The notes: generated by a model not told the origin, from the letters alone. DNA of 64,000 nt from Silene conica (GCA_029255685.2 CM055312.2:27312203-27376202), one strand, 5' to 3'. Shown: positions 14,430-28,670, counted from the first letter of the stretch. Translations and numbers: made by a program.

Positions 14430-15285
14430 CACATCCGTCGGATTAAAACAGATTATGCGTTCAGATTAAAACACCTGTCATCATTGTTATTTCTTTTTAT
14501 TACACGCGATTTCCACGCGATTTCCTTTTATTACACAGTTGAGTTATCTCTCTCTCTCCCGCGTGCCAATTATTCAGATTCTTTCCAATTTCAGTTTCCC
14601 TACAATTTCAGATTAATTTGATCAATTCAAATCTTCAGCAATTCAATTCGTTCATCGTCTTAATCAGCTGATTTAGCTTATTCATATCATTCAGGTAATT
14701 GCAATTAAATCATTACAGGTATGTTTTCCAATTTTAGTATACAGTTCTTAGTTGATTTTGAACAATTTAGTTTGATTTTATGATTCAGTTATTGCATTTA
14801 AAGCTAGGTGATTCAATTAGCTGATTTAATTACATGCATGTTGCAATTAAAGCTAGGTGCGCAATTTTTGTTAGTAATTTTCGTGTTTTCGGGGGGGTAA
14901 TGTAGTGTATGTTGCGGAGGTTCTCTGAGTTTTTGTGTTTGGTAGTATTTTGTGTTAATGCATGTGTAGGGGTATCGGTTTAGTTAATCAGATTGTGTAT
15001 GGTTGAGCATTTTTTCAAATGTTTAAGTGTATGAGTGTAATTAATCATCTGATTCATATGTACGGTGTGTTTGTGTTCTGGTGATACCTCAATTTGAACC
15101 CTAGATACGAATTCCACATGTGTAGATACATGTATCAGTGTAATTAATCAATCATCTTATTGATATGTACGTTGTGTTTGCGTTCCGGTGTTAATTCAAT
15201 TGAACCCTAGATACGCATTCCATATGTGTAGATACATGTACCAGTTTGGTGGATACGTAAACGCAATGTTTATATATGTGTAGAC
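14430..15285 (+). promoter_or_regulatory. Upstream region of the Ulp1-like gene
   Basis: Non-coding, between the left TIR and the start codon. It contains a CT-rich tract (14549-14562) and, near 15060-15250, two copies of a unit of about 107 bp with GAACCCTAGATACG and TGTGTAGATACATGTA, just ahead of the ATG. A core promoter must lie here or in the TIR, but I cannot place a TATA box with confidence. Confidence 0.4.
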
Positions 15286-18200
15286 ATGAAGACTCCTAGG
15301 CATTTAAAGTTGACAGTGGCAGTAGGCAGCACGAGTAATAAGCAGAAAGGTTCTACAAGCAAGAAGCGAGCTAAACGTGCTGCACCGGAGTGGTACCCGG
15401 CATTAAAAACCAGAATGAGTCCTTGCGCATTATTACGCTTCATAAACAGTGGTCTGTCTGATAGACAACTGTCAGATATCAGAGATATGGGGTTTGGGGG
15501 GTTACTATGTCTTAAGACTGATATGATCCCTGGGCAGTTAGCGTATTGGCTTGTGTCTGACTTCGATCCTTTCACGTCTGCCCTTTCAAGTATTAATCTG
15601 CCTATTCGGGATGAGGATATACATCTAGCCACTGGCATACCTTTGGTTGAGGTAACAATTGTGCAAGCAACAAAATATGAGCACACTGACGAGTACATGG
15701 CGCTGGTTAACGCATGGAAGGCCCAATATGGTGGGGTCGAAAAAATCAAGTTCACCGACATATTGAATAAGATGGTTGAACAGAGGGAAGGCGGGGATGA
15801 TTTCAAGAGAAATTTTATTGTATACATTGTGTCCGCCTTCCTCATGGGTGTGAAAGGGTCCTTTCCAAGCATTCGGATTTTAAAGTATTTAGGCGATGTA
15901 TCTGTCATACAAAGGCTGAAATGGTGTGATTTCACGCGGAACAATCTAATAGATAGCGTCAGACGTTGGAGAGTTGATAATGAAAGAGCATCCAGAGGGG
16001 GTAGTGCGAAAGTTTTTAAGGGACCTATAATGGTTTTAATTTTCATATATCTCGATAGAATGGTGTTCAAGACAAGAAAGGTCGATCGAGTATTTCCAAC
16101 ATTATGTTCATGGTCTAAGAGGGCGATATCGTTGCGGGTTTCTGAAGAGAAAAGGGAAGCTCGTCGTTTTGGGGCCGGTTTTGTCGAACAGAGGCTGGTC
16201 AAGCACCCAGGGTGTTATGGGGATGGTTATGTGGACAGCCAGATCAGAATAGGTACTGATGTTAAGGTCGATCAGGATATTGAGGCGACTACTAGTCATG
16301 GGGTGAGTAATGAGAGTAAGCGTGGTGTTAGTCATGGTAATAAATTACGAGTTACAAGCTGCATCGAACACATGGCTAACACAGGGAAAGCGCTTGCTCA
16401 TGCATTCGAACAGTTCGCAGATTCAATCAACGGTGCTAAGATCATAATGCCAAATTCGGTTGTTGTGGGGCAGCTTTCTGAGATGGCAGAATCCTTACTA
16501 GGTGGGTTTCGATTAACGCCACCTAGTAAATACGAGGAAGAGATTAATCCAAATGGTGAGTGTGATCGAGGCGAAACTGAAATAGACCCAAACGACGTGT
16601 GCAAAGATGATCTCGTTGATGTCAAACGTGCAAGTGCAGTTCATACGGTACATGGTGATCAGTGTCAAACTGATATGACGGGCAGTGGGGCAGATGGGAT
16701 AGGTTGCGGTGTTCGGGTGACAAACACGACGGGGGGTACTGATGATGGTGATGACCCATGCTGGAATGACCCCACTTTTGTGGATGCTGTGTGCGCGTTA
16801 AGCAGCGCGTTCAACAAAGTACCGGCAGACGAGCCATTAAAAAAGAAAAGGCGAGTTGCCCTTGATTATCCGACCTTCAATTTATTTGAATCTCAAGACA
16901 GATCCGTTTCTGATGCACCTGACACATCTGAGACACCTGAGGCTCCTAATACCCCTACTGATATGTCTGTTTCTCCCATACCGGCACCAACAAACACACG
17001 CCCGGTAATGGATGCTATTACAGTGCAGAATGAGGCAAAACCACTGATCAGGAGGGACACAGTTGTCTCGAATGTATTCAGGTCACCTTTTGTTCAGCGG
17101 AACATATCAATGATGTCAGATCTGAATCAGGCTGAGCGGGATGTTTCTGATTTTGTGTTCAGGGATGGTCTTGATGACAGGTATATTTTTCCCGCCTGTA
17201 TTTTCTTTTTCTTTTTTGTTTTTATGTATTTATGCGTTAGCGTATCTATAGTAGCAGACATCGTATCTATCTCATTTGTTTACGTACTTAGAAAGATTTC
17301 TAAAGTCGGAGATTTCACAATAATATCTTCGGTGTGAGAACGAGATTAGTGATCCCTTGAAACAATTGGGGCAGTTAAGATGCTTTTAATCAATAAATAA
17401 GGTCAGCTCGATCACAAAGCTTTGCAGCCTATTTTTATCATGTTATCGCAGTAACAGTCAGCGCCTGCGTTGAATTTTTTTGTCTGTCTGTTTTTTGCAT
17501 CTTTTTCTACAGTACATCACCAGGATTCCTTATAGTTCACAGTACCGTTTAGCAAAACAGTAACTGTTCTTCTCTTTTTTTTTTTTTTTTTTTTTTAAAC
17601 ATTGTTAGGTTAGCTAAACAGGGTAGTGAAGTATGTTGATAGTTTAACGGTTATTTAAGATCATCAGTCAGTATTATAGGTACGATTTTTGCCAAATGTA
17701 TCTATAATGGCAAACATCGTACCTATAATACTGACTGACGTGCCTATCATACTGACTGATGTACATATATTTGTTAATGCTATGCAGTGAGGTTCTGGTC
17801 AGGAGTAAACATTTCCAATTGAGACGGTGTGATATGAAGTCCTTGATTGTAGACACAAAGATATCTTCAAATGTGATTAATTTCTGGGCTCACATTTTGA
17901 ACATCAAGGAGGATTTAAAAGCTGCCTCGTCCCCATTGCGTTTATATGCTTTTGTTACTAATAATGTAGGTCATTCACCCTTGTATGTATATTATATATA
18001 TGGTTTTGTAATGATGGTAACAAATTGTTAATTAGATTTATTTCATGACTTTTCAGGGAATTACATGTGAAGATGGTACTGACTATGAGAAATTGAAATT
18101 GGTGAGCTATATACATCCTTGTATTAAATAGGTGTTCATTTTGCGGGTAATAGCTATTAGGGTTTGGTTTGTTTTTGTGGGTTTAATCAAGGCTTCTACA

Positions 18201-20830
18201 TGTTTTGATATATACAGATGTTCTTTCCATTCACATCTAGCCAGCCTCATTTTATTTGCGTCAACTTCATGACCCGAAAAATTGAAGTTATTCATCCAAT
18301 GCGACATATGACAGTAAACTTCATCAAATCTGTCCAGGACGTGGTTAGTAGTTTAATACATTTGTTTTGTTGTGTTTGTTGAATGGATGGCATATACTGG
18401 ATATGTGCATCATTGATACATCTGTCGTTATGTGTTTTTTGATATCCCCCTAGCGGAGGTTTATCCAACGTGAGATGGTAGCTAAGTCAAGCAGATTCAA
18501 GGAAGTTCAATTTTTCAAATGTGAAGAGTATATGCCCAAAGCGCACGGGATGGATAATGTGGATGACGGTATATACCTGATGTGTTACATGGAGACGTAT
18601 GCAGGTGGCCGACTAGCCCTTAAAGGTCAAGTTATCAATGTAAGAAGGTTTCGTATGTTAGTTGACACAGTGATAAGCGAAATAGATGTGTATTTCTGTA
18701 TTAACATAGTAACATGCCTTGCAATGTGCAGTCCAGGCCAGAAGCTGCAGTTGACAAGATCCTATTCAAACAGAAACTGAAGTACTGTTTTGCTATCATC
18801 TCGTGCAATGAGAATGAATTATCGAAACAAGTTCTGGTAGCTGCAAGGCGTCTTAACATTAAATCTGGGCAAGCAAACTGTTCTCATTAGTAACATCCTT
18901 CCTTTTTTAACAAAAGTGATTGGTGTTGCTTGATCTAAATATTTCCCATGTTTTTTTTAAAGGAAACAAGATGTGGAACAAGAAGTGAAATATTCAGATA
19001 CGCAACTCTTGGACTACGTGTTCCTTCAATCCAAGGACGATGCAGCAGCACAGTAAATGAACACTATTACTATCTGTCATATATAAATCAGTCTGCTTTT
19101 CAGATATTTTGTGGTATTTATGTTTCTATATGCTGATACATTTATGCGTTTTTTTTTATAGGGAGGTAGTGGTTGATACAATCTATGGGCAAGTAACAAA
19201 GATGGGGATTTCTTCTTTGAAACCTCGAAAATGGGTCGCTGATATGGTTTGTTGCTATAGTTTTATCTTGATTGTGTTCTTGAGGTCATACTAGAGGGAC
19301 TGAACTTTAAGAAAGCGTAAATATATGGTGTCTAACGATTTGTATCATATCTGAACAAGTCGGCCTCAGCAGTAAACAATGGTTAAAACTTTACGGAATA
19401 TATTTGTTTATGTGTCTAACGATTTGATTATGTCTGATATAGTAATGTTGTAAACATGTAAAGTATCTTCCAACTATTCAGTGTCATGTAAACTTTAGTT
19501 GTAGGTCCTGCAATTTTGGAACAAATATATTTATTCGTGCTGATTACTCCGTATCTTCCAACTGTTCAGTGTCGACATATTACTTTGTTGCTATATTTTT
19601 TAAGTCATACATCAGTGTGCTTTATTGTTGCCTGATCGTTATCTGGTATTGTTTTATTCTGTTCCAATATAGGTGATTGATTTGTTCGGAATATACTCAA
19701 CTTATCTCTCACCGGAGCTGCTGTATATCCCAACAATTGCACGAGTGAGTATATTCTGTATTATTAGTTTCGAACTGAACAATGCATATTGTTTGTCGTT
19801 TTTTATTCATTTATTTGGATTGATATCAGACGATTTTTTTTTTTGTAGCATCTTATTCCAAAGAAGGACAAAACCCTCGGACGCAACTACATAAAGACGT
19901 CATATATCCCAAAGGATGGGACGTGTGTAAAAGCTGTAAGTATTCTAGTTGTATGGTGAACGACAACCGTTTGGCATATCATTTCGGTGGCTGGAAAGTC
20001 ATTTTTTATTTGGTCATCTTAGTGGTATATTATCTTGTTTTGCAGATGCTAATACCTATAATCGAAAACGATCACTGGTTTCTTAGTGTTTGTGATACGG
20101 AGATGAAGCAGAATTATATTCTTAACTCACTACGTACTAAGGATATTCAAGCGGACGTAGAGCTGGCTACAAAAGTGGTATATATAAATATACTATGTCG
20201 TTCTTGTGTTAGGTATTTGTTTGTAAGTTCATATATTAAACGTATACGTTAAACATCTAAATTGTAGGTTCGTAATGTCGTCGAGATTTTATGCCGATCC
20301 AATGGGTACAAACACTTTGAATGTGTTACTTTAGCTGATTTCACATTTGTTCCTGTTCCTCAACAACCAAATGTGTAAGTGTACCGTCTAATTCTTTTTG
20401 TACAGTCTGTCACACATCAGACGGTGGCATTTGTTTTAATTCGATTTCCTGTGTGTTGACAATGGTGAAGGCATGATTGCGGTGTTTATGTACTCAAATG
20501 GTTAGAAGCTGGTCGCGACAGAGCTTTGTGGGGAGATAAGGGATATTATAAGGTTTGTACATGTTTCCCATATAGTTTTCACATACGGTGTTCTATGTGG
20601 GGTTATGTCAAGTTAGACCTGTAATAACTGATGAATGTATATATATATACATACCCAGGCTATGGCTGCGTACAGGAAGACGGTTGCACTCAGATTATTA
20701 CGATGGCAGGAAAACAAAAGAAAGGTATCAACGTTCAGTCACTCGTATTTATTGTTTAAATTTTCCTACCACGGTAAAAGTGTGTTTGTTTTGATGGTTC
20801 TGATTTTAACGACTTTTGCAGATTTTTTAG
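15286..20830 (+). CDS. Ulp1-like (C48 peptidase) protein with two tandem protease-like domains, 15 exons
   Basis: Exons read from splice sites: 15286-17180, 17788-17965, 18057-18101, 18218-18340, 18454-18639, 18732-18868, 18963-19052, 19162-19246, 19673-19744, 19849-19935, 20046-20177, 20268-20374, 20471-20552, 20659-20724, 20822-20830. Phases agree throughout and give 1097 residues with no stop. Residues 1 to about 300 resemble the N-terminal domain of plant MULE/Ulp1 proteins (MGFGGLLCL, YWLVSDFDPF); about 310-630 is acidic, Ser/Thr-rich linker with a KKKRR basic patch. Residues about 640-855 form a degenerate Ulp1-like unit: H717 is kept, but D785 stands at the Cys position (VDDGIYLMCYMETY) and the Gln is missing. 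Residues about 885-1095 form a second unit with H976 (NDHWFLSVCD), N993 where Asp is usual, Q1043 and C1049 (VHDCGVYVLKWLEAG). Ulp1 enzymes cleave SUMO or related conjugates; activity here is inferred. Intron 6 needs a GC donor at 18869. The model could instead be two genes. Confidence 0.78.
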
Positions 20831-22990
20831 TACATGGGGAAATGTGCATCAGCAAGAGGGTTTTATTGTCGTACGAGGTTATTGAGGACTTGTGCATCGG
20901 CAGGATGTGTTAACTGTCGCGTGAGGTTACCCCGGAAATGTGCATTGTAATAGACGTTATTTTTTGTAATTTCGGAAGTCTCCTTTTTGTGTTGGATCAA
21001 ACATATATTACTATAGCTAGTTATTACCACAATGGGTCAACACGATCGTTTGTTTCGAGTAATGTTTTCGCTGTTATGGAATAACGCTTTAAAAGTCCGT
21101 GTTTAATAGCGGTTATTAGATAGATACACATCTTGTATACTGTAGGTGCATCTATAAGGCGTGTATATACGTCAATGATTTTCACTTATATTAGATACAA
21201 CCCAAAATCCCCAAAGTAAAAATGATGGTTTAATCATTAGTGATAGTAATTTCCGACATAACTGTTACAAGTTAAATCCCTTCGTAATTACAAATTAAAT
21301 CCCTAGGTAATATTGAGGAATTCGTTTCTTATAAGTGGGACTGACATTTTTGTTGTCTGGGCTTGGTCCTCTTATTAGTCTTCTTATAAGTGGGCCTGAC
21401 ATTTTTTATGAAGGGCCTGACATTTTTTATTATTTGGGTAATTTCGAAATCGACACATTTTTGATTTTTAATCTCCACGGGTTTCTTATAAAATGGTAAT
21501 ATTAAAATGTGTGTATCCCCAGGAGTACATTACGATGTCATATTAAAATCGTTTCTAAATTATATAAACTGGTGACGGATTTATATGATGTCATTACGAT
21601 CGTTCGTGTTTTGAGGAACGGTTTAAAGCCCTTAAAGTTCGCGTGTCATAAAAAAGCTGTACGTACGAATTTTGTATATTGCAGGTACATATATGAAGCG
21701 GGCAGATACGTCAACTATTTTAAAATTTACGAAACGACCGCTAAAAGGAATGCGAATATTCAGCAATTGTATAACAAAAATAGTAAGGGGTACACTTGTG
21801 TATGTTGCGGTTAAATGTATAACAGAAAATCTGACATTTTTGTTATAAGTGGGACTGACATTTTTGTTGACTGGGCTTGGTCCTCTTATTAGTCTTCTTA
21901 TAAGTGGGCCTGATATTTTTGATGAATGGGCTTGGTCCTCTTATTAGTCTTAACCCGTTTATTATTTGGGTAATTTTGAAATCGACACATTTTTGATTTT
22001 TAATCTCCACGGGTTTCTTATAAAATGGTAATATTAAAATGCGCGTATCCCCAGTAGTACATTACGATGTCATAATAAAATCGTTTTTAAATTATATAAA
22101 CTGGCGATGGATTTATATGATGTCATTACGATCGTTCGTGTTTTGAGGAACGGTTTAAAGCCCTTAAAGTTCGCGTGTCATAAAAAAATATGTAAATACG
22201 AATTTTGTATATTGCAGGTACATATATGAAGCGGGCAGATACGTCAACTATTTTAAAATTTACGAAACGACCGCTAAAAGGAACGCGAATATTCAGCAAT
22301 TGTATAACAAAAATAGTAGGGGGTACACTTGTGTATGTTGCAGTTAAATGTATAACAAAAAATTTGCAGCCACAAATATGTGATAAATTCAAAAACATAG
22401 TAGTATTTTGGTGTTTATGCTACTCCAGTGTAGTACTTGAAGTCTTTTGATCAGCAAGCACCATGAGCAATTTCTGTATCCCAGATCCAATCACATGTGT
22501 TTATCCCTGTCAAAACCATTCACCATAAAAAATACTAGTCAGAGTTCACTAGGGAAGTAGAAATCACATGTAAGGCCATCTCATACAAGGCTTAGTTAAC
22601 TATGGTTTTAAGGGTCATTATTACATGACGGTATGTTAATGACGGCAATATCTGTTGAATATAAGTGTTAATGTTGTAATTGTTTGCAGTGGTTAGAAGG
22701 CCTGCTGTAAAAGAGGCCCTGGGGATCCCCAAGTTACTTGTAGATTTTTTTGCATCAGAGTACTATCCTTTATATACCTGCTACTTCTGATCAACCAAAA
22801 ACCGACCAATGACGTGAAAACATCATCATTATCACCTTCGTCATCGACTGCTGTCCTGGGTAAGAGGATTAAAATCTTAGAGCTAAAAGTGAAGAAAAGA
22901 AAAAAAAAACAAGAAGCGGTAAGGTGCACAGAAATTGAGAAATTGAGAAAAATACATTACAGCAAACAGAAACTTTGGGGGTACTAGGAT
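20831..22990. repeat. M3 interior between the convergent genes, with a 532-bp tandem duplication
   Basis: The segment from about 21310 to 21830 recurs at about 21843-22350; ACGATGTCAT starts at 21532 and 22064, a 532-bp period. Both copies contain TATATTGCAGGTACATATATG and a stretch of about 80 open codons without a known domain. The rest holds presumed 3' flanks of the two genes; no terminator can be assigned. Confidence 0.8.
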
Positions 22991-25190
22991 TTATGCTTTC
23001 CCAGGACAATTCCGACTATCATGGAATCCGATCTCGCCACAAGCGTTGCATTTTCTCGGAGGTTTCTTATGTTCATTAGCAGCTTGTTCCTTTCGGGATT
23101 TAAGTCGCTTTCCAGATCCTTTAGTTTTTGACTGTATAGGAGGTAAGACGACAACTTCGGTCGGTATTTTTGTACCCAGCAACATTTCAAGTTCCTTATT
23201 TTTGTCCCTCATCTTATCAGCCTTGCTTCTGGAAATGCTACACTCAGGTATATCACTTGGTGAGGTAAGCTTGTCCCTAAAACTTTTAAGGATACTCATT
23301 AAATCGTCCACATATTCGGGCTTCTAATCAGCGAGTGTCACACACGAGAATACTTCAGACCATAGGTTCCCAATCTTGGTTTTCTGTACATCTAAGGTGT
23401 TGCAATCTTTCAGTAATGTTTCGGGTAGGCATCCCGTCTGACATGTAGCCATTTTGCCCCACCTTCCTAACAAGTATTGAGTCGGGACTTTTTCAACCCC
23501 ACTTTCCTTCAACACATATAGCATGTGTCGGCATAGAATACCATGCCTCTCAAACTTTTTGCACGAACATTTCAGTTTCAGGCTGTCAGAATTGAAGTGC
23601 ACATTGGATACTTTATTACTATCGCGATCAATAATGGAAATGTCGCGACCAACAGATAATTTCAGGCCACATGTGAAACAAGCAGCTTTCCACTCAAGTT
23701 GAAATTCAGAAAAAATGACCGGTGTGTAAAAATCAGAAGCATCTTTCTCTAAAGGGTGGGGTGTTTCCAGAGTGGGGAAGGAGTTTTTCGACTCAGCAAT
23801 CAATTTGGACTGTTTCCATCGTTGAGCATCCATAGCACTCTCAAATCGCATCAAGAACTCCACCAATGTTAAGTTTGGATTCATGAAATTCCCAAAAAAG
23901 TTGTTTTCGGATTCAGACCTAGACGTGGTTCTCATGAGTCCACCTAAAAATAAATCTCTGAAATAGGCGGGGATCCAAGAAGTCCATCCTTATGGCAAAC
24001 ATTGAAGTTAACCATTCATTATCATTTAAACCGTGTGAGGATATGGTCGAACACCAATGTTTCTAAAACTCAGGTGGTTCAATGTCCTCTGCCCAAACAC
24101 AGGAACATAGTTCTTTCATGAAATTAGTATCCCTATAAACAGTAGAGCCAATCTTATCGGGTAGTTTCTTCATTATATGCCACATGCAGTACCTGTGGTG
24201 TGTGTTGTCGCCGAAAACAGTTCTAATTCCAGCCTTTATGCCTAAATCTTGGTAAGTGATAATACACACAGGGTACTTATTACTCATGGCGGTCAGAAAA
24301 GCCCGGAACAACCATACAAAGCCGTCATCAGTCTCATTTCTGAGGAGACCTGCTCCAAAGGTCACACATTTTTTGTGATGGTCGACCCCAGTAAAAGGTG
24401 CAAAAATCATCTTATAAGTGTTCATATTGAAGGTTGTGTCGAAGGACGTCATATCACCAAAAAGACGGTAATTTTTAATTGAAATAGGATCAGCCCAAAA
24501 AACTCGAGAGAGTCGTCCACGTTCATCAACATCGAAATCAAAGAAAAAAGAGCTACACATAGCTCTTTTATGCATGAAATTCTCAATCATCATTTGAGCA
24601 TCATAACCTTTTATGAATTTTTTCACATCCCTCCAGTAGTTCTTAAAATCCTCTAGCGATGCCCCAACATTCCGATATCCTTTAACATATTCCTTAAACA
24701 TTCGAAAAGTCTGAACAGGCCCTTTATTTACTTTGGAATTCTCAAAAATCATAGTTTTGTGTAGTATAGTTAGCTCTCTTTATTCGGTCAGATGGACGAC
24801 TGTATTGGGGGTAGATAGAAGGTGTGAATGACCTTCATGGAAGTCGGCTATCACATACTGTCCGTCAGTAGTTCTTCGAAAAAATATTTTTGCATTACAT
24901 AAAATTCTAGTCTTTTGTCTTTTTTTAACCATCCCCTTGTGTTTGCTTTCACCCGCTTTACTACATACACAATATTTAGTCACAACCACCCCGCGCGTAA
25001 TTCTTTGTGTCGACTTCCTCATTTTAAAACCTGAACTGGCAGCATAGTTATGGTATTATTCCATCCCCTGTTCCAGGCTGCTAAAACACATCCCCACAAC
25101 CGGTATCAAACTAGGCGCGCAAACAGGCACCCTTTCCTTGGGAGTCGACTCAATCAATAGGGGGTCCACATCTAGATGCAAGCATACGGT
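22991..25190 (-). pseudogene. FAR1-type MULE transposase, disrupted
   Basis: Read on the minus strand, the order of domains is complete. A FAR1/WRKY-GCM1-type DNA-binding domain (about 25140-24780: VVGMCFSSLEQG, SGFKMRKS, RGVVVTKYCVCS, ADFHEGHSH). The MULE catalytic region (24752-24063: FGDMTSFDTTFNMN, FAPFTGVDHH, ITYQDLGIKAG, HHRYCMWHIMKKLP). The MRTTSRSESENNFFGNF block. A SWIM zinc finger (CSCKKF..GILCRHML, about 23580-23520). Lastly a CCHC knuckle (CNACGEIGFHDSRNC) before the stop at 22991. The protein would cut and rejoin element ends in the nucleus. It is broken by stops at 25056-25058 (TAA), 24780-24782 (TAA), 24063-24065 (TAG) and 23324-23326 (TAG), and by one extra T near 23972. Relatives include Jittery-type and FHY3/FAR1 proteins. 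Any 5' exons before about 25190 were not resolved. Confidence 0.88.
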
Positions 25191-26564
<1,374 letters not shown>

Positions 26565-26689
26565 TTTAGGATCGGGTGAGAACGATTATACGGTGCATAC
26601 GGTGAGAACGAGTCACGTCCGTTGGATTAAAACACAATCAACGGTTAAGAAATACCCACAACCCACATTCTAGATAGATTTTTTGACGG

Positions 26690-27745
26690 AGTAGATAATT
26701 TTTTTTTTTACCTTTTTACACAAACTTAGATACATTTTTTTACGGAGTAAATACTTTTTTTTTTTTACCTTTTTACGTAAACTTATATACATTTTTTTGA
26801 CGGAGTAGATACATTTTTTTTACTTTTTTACGTAAATCTAGATACATTTTTTGACGGAGTAGATACATTTTTTTTTTACTTTTTTTACATAAACCTAGTT
26901 ACATTTTTTGAAGGAGTAGATACATTTTTTTTACTTTTGTTACATAAACCTAGATACATTTTTTGAATTAGTAGATACATTTTTTTTACTTTTTTACGTA
27001 GACCTAGATACATTTTTTGACGAAGTAGATACATTTTGTTTTTACTTTTTTTACATAAACCTAGATACATTTTTTGAAAGAGTAGATACATTTTTTTTTA
27101 CTTTTTTTACATAAACCTAGATACATTTTTTGAAGGAGTAGATACATTTTTTTTACTTTTTTACGTAAACCTAGATACATTTTTTGACGGAGTATATACA
27201 TTTTTTTTTTACATTTTTTACATAAACCTAGATACATTTTTTGAAGGAGTAGATACATTTTTTTTTTACCTTTTTAGTAAACCTATATACATTTTTTGAA
27301 GGAGTAGATACATTTTTTTTTACTTTTTTTACATAAACCTAGATACATTTTTTGAAGTAGTAGATGCATTTTTTTTTTTACCTTTTTACGTAGACCTAGA
27401 TACATTTTTTGACGAAGTAGATACATTTTTTGACGAAGTAGATACATTTTGTTTTTACTTTTTTTACATAAACCTAGATACATTTTTTGAAGGAGTAGAT
27501 ACATTTTTTTTACTTTTTTTACATAAACCTAGATACATTTTTTGAAGGAGTAGATAAATTTTTTTTTTACTTTTTTACGTAAACCTAGATACATTTTTTG
27601 ACGGATTATATACATTTCTTTTTTACTTTTTTTAAATAAACCTAGATACATTTTTTGAAGGAGTAGATAGGTTTTTTTTTTTACTTTTTTAGTAAACCTA
27701 TATATATTTTTTGACGGAGTAGATACATTTTTTTTACTTTTATCA
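26690..27745. repeat. About 56-bp tandem array in M4
   Basis: Roughly 18 diverged copies of a unit containing GATACATTTTTTGACGGAGTA, GATACA, a T-rich run and ACATAAACCTA. Units are truncated or lengthened in the T runs. Minus-strand ORFs rich in MYLLLQKMYLGL are by-products. Confidence 0.92.
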
Positions 27746-27747
27746 AC

Positions 27748-28439
27748 ATGGGGAATCCTCGAACCTGCGAACTGTCGTCAATCGTTTCTTGAACACTCTG
27801 CATACTACCCATCCTTCTTCCTGATGAAGATCAAAGTATATATTAGTTTATATTAGTTGTAAATGTTTTCCGTATAAGCTACATTATTTATTTTTCCATT
27901 TTCATTTGTTTTTAGGTAAAATACAACAAGCTACATTGGTAATTAATAACTATACAACAACCTACAACACTCTCAATTACTCCCTAATAAGTTTGTGTTG
28001 AATGTCCGTCCTAACCATTGAACAATTAATCCGTCTTATTAGATGTATTTTACTTTCAGTTTGTACTTTGTACCACTCGTTAAATAGATACTCAAGAGTA
28101 ATGTGACCAAGTTGACACGGAATTTGAAGTTAATAAAACGAAGTACAAAGTAATATGATATTGAACTTAGTATCACCGTGTAACAGCCTATATATCATGA
28201 GTGCCTTTATCTCGATAAGTTTCTAAAAATTAGCCACTTACACTTGCCTGTGGAGTTCCATTTTCATTAGTTTCTAGACGATACTCGTGCATAATCCAGT
28301 CGGATTTCTGACCATTTGGAGCGCGTCCTTTATAGAACACCAATGTCTTTCTCATGCCAATCAAACAATGCTTTAAGTAGATGGCCTTGTCTCTTCCAGT
28401 TGCTTTCCAGAAGCCTGCTTTGGTTGCTCTATTGGTATG
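27748..28439 (-). pseudogene. Captured NAC-domain fragment with retained intron
   Basis: On the minus strand, exon sequence 28439-28248 reads [62 protein letters not shown] subdomains C and D. An intron of 427 bp (28247-27821) follows with a GC donor (GCAAGT) and a CAG acceptor, then exon sequence from 27820 reads EEGWVVCRVFKKRLTTVRR (subdomain E). The reading frame across the splice is intact, but subdomains A/B (start of the DNA-binding domain) and the activation region are absent. NAC proteins are plant-specific transcription factors; the wording resembles the VND/SMB/BRN-type group, which is tentative. Because the intron is kept, capture was from genomic DNA rather than from mRNA. Confidence 0.9.
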
Positions 28440-28670
28440 ATAATGTGGGGATTTTGTTAAATAATGTTATTTAAAGTCTAGAGTGAGTAAATGAGAATGT
28501 GGTAATTGAAGTTATATTTGAATAAAAGAATCGGGAAACAGGGAGTTTCTAGTTTAGGGGTATTAATTAAATTTTTTAGATTTAATATCAATCATTGATT
28601 CCTCTTCATCCAAGGGATAAGGGTCGTTCTCACCGTATGCACCGAATGATCGTTCTCACCGGATCTTGCC

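Noticed and set aside
16080-16092. GTCGATCGAG in exon 1 of the Ulp1-like gene as part of the palindrome system
   Set aside because: It is a single copy without a partner at 20-22 bp, so chance occurrence in coding sequence is the simpler reading.
15270-16202. 310-codon ORF antisense to exon 1 of the Ulp1-like gene
   Set aside because: It is a shadow of the real frame: the plus frame shows conserved protein character and splices correctly, while this one has no recognisable domain.
26885-27504. Repeated ORFs rich in MYLLLQKMYLGL
   Set aside because: Generated by the 56-bp tandem array; frame and content follow the repeat unit.
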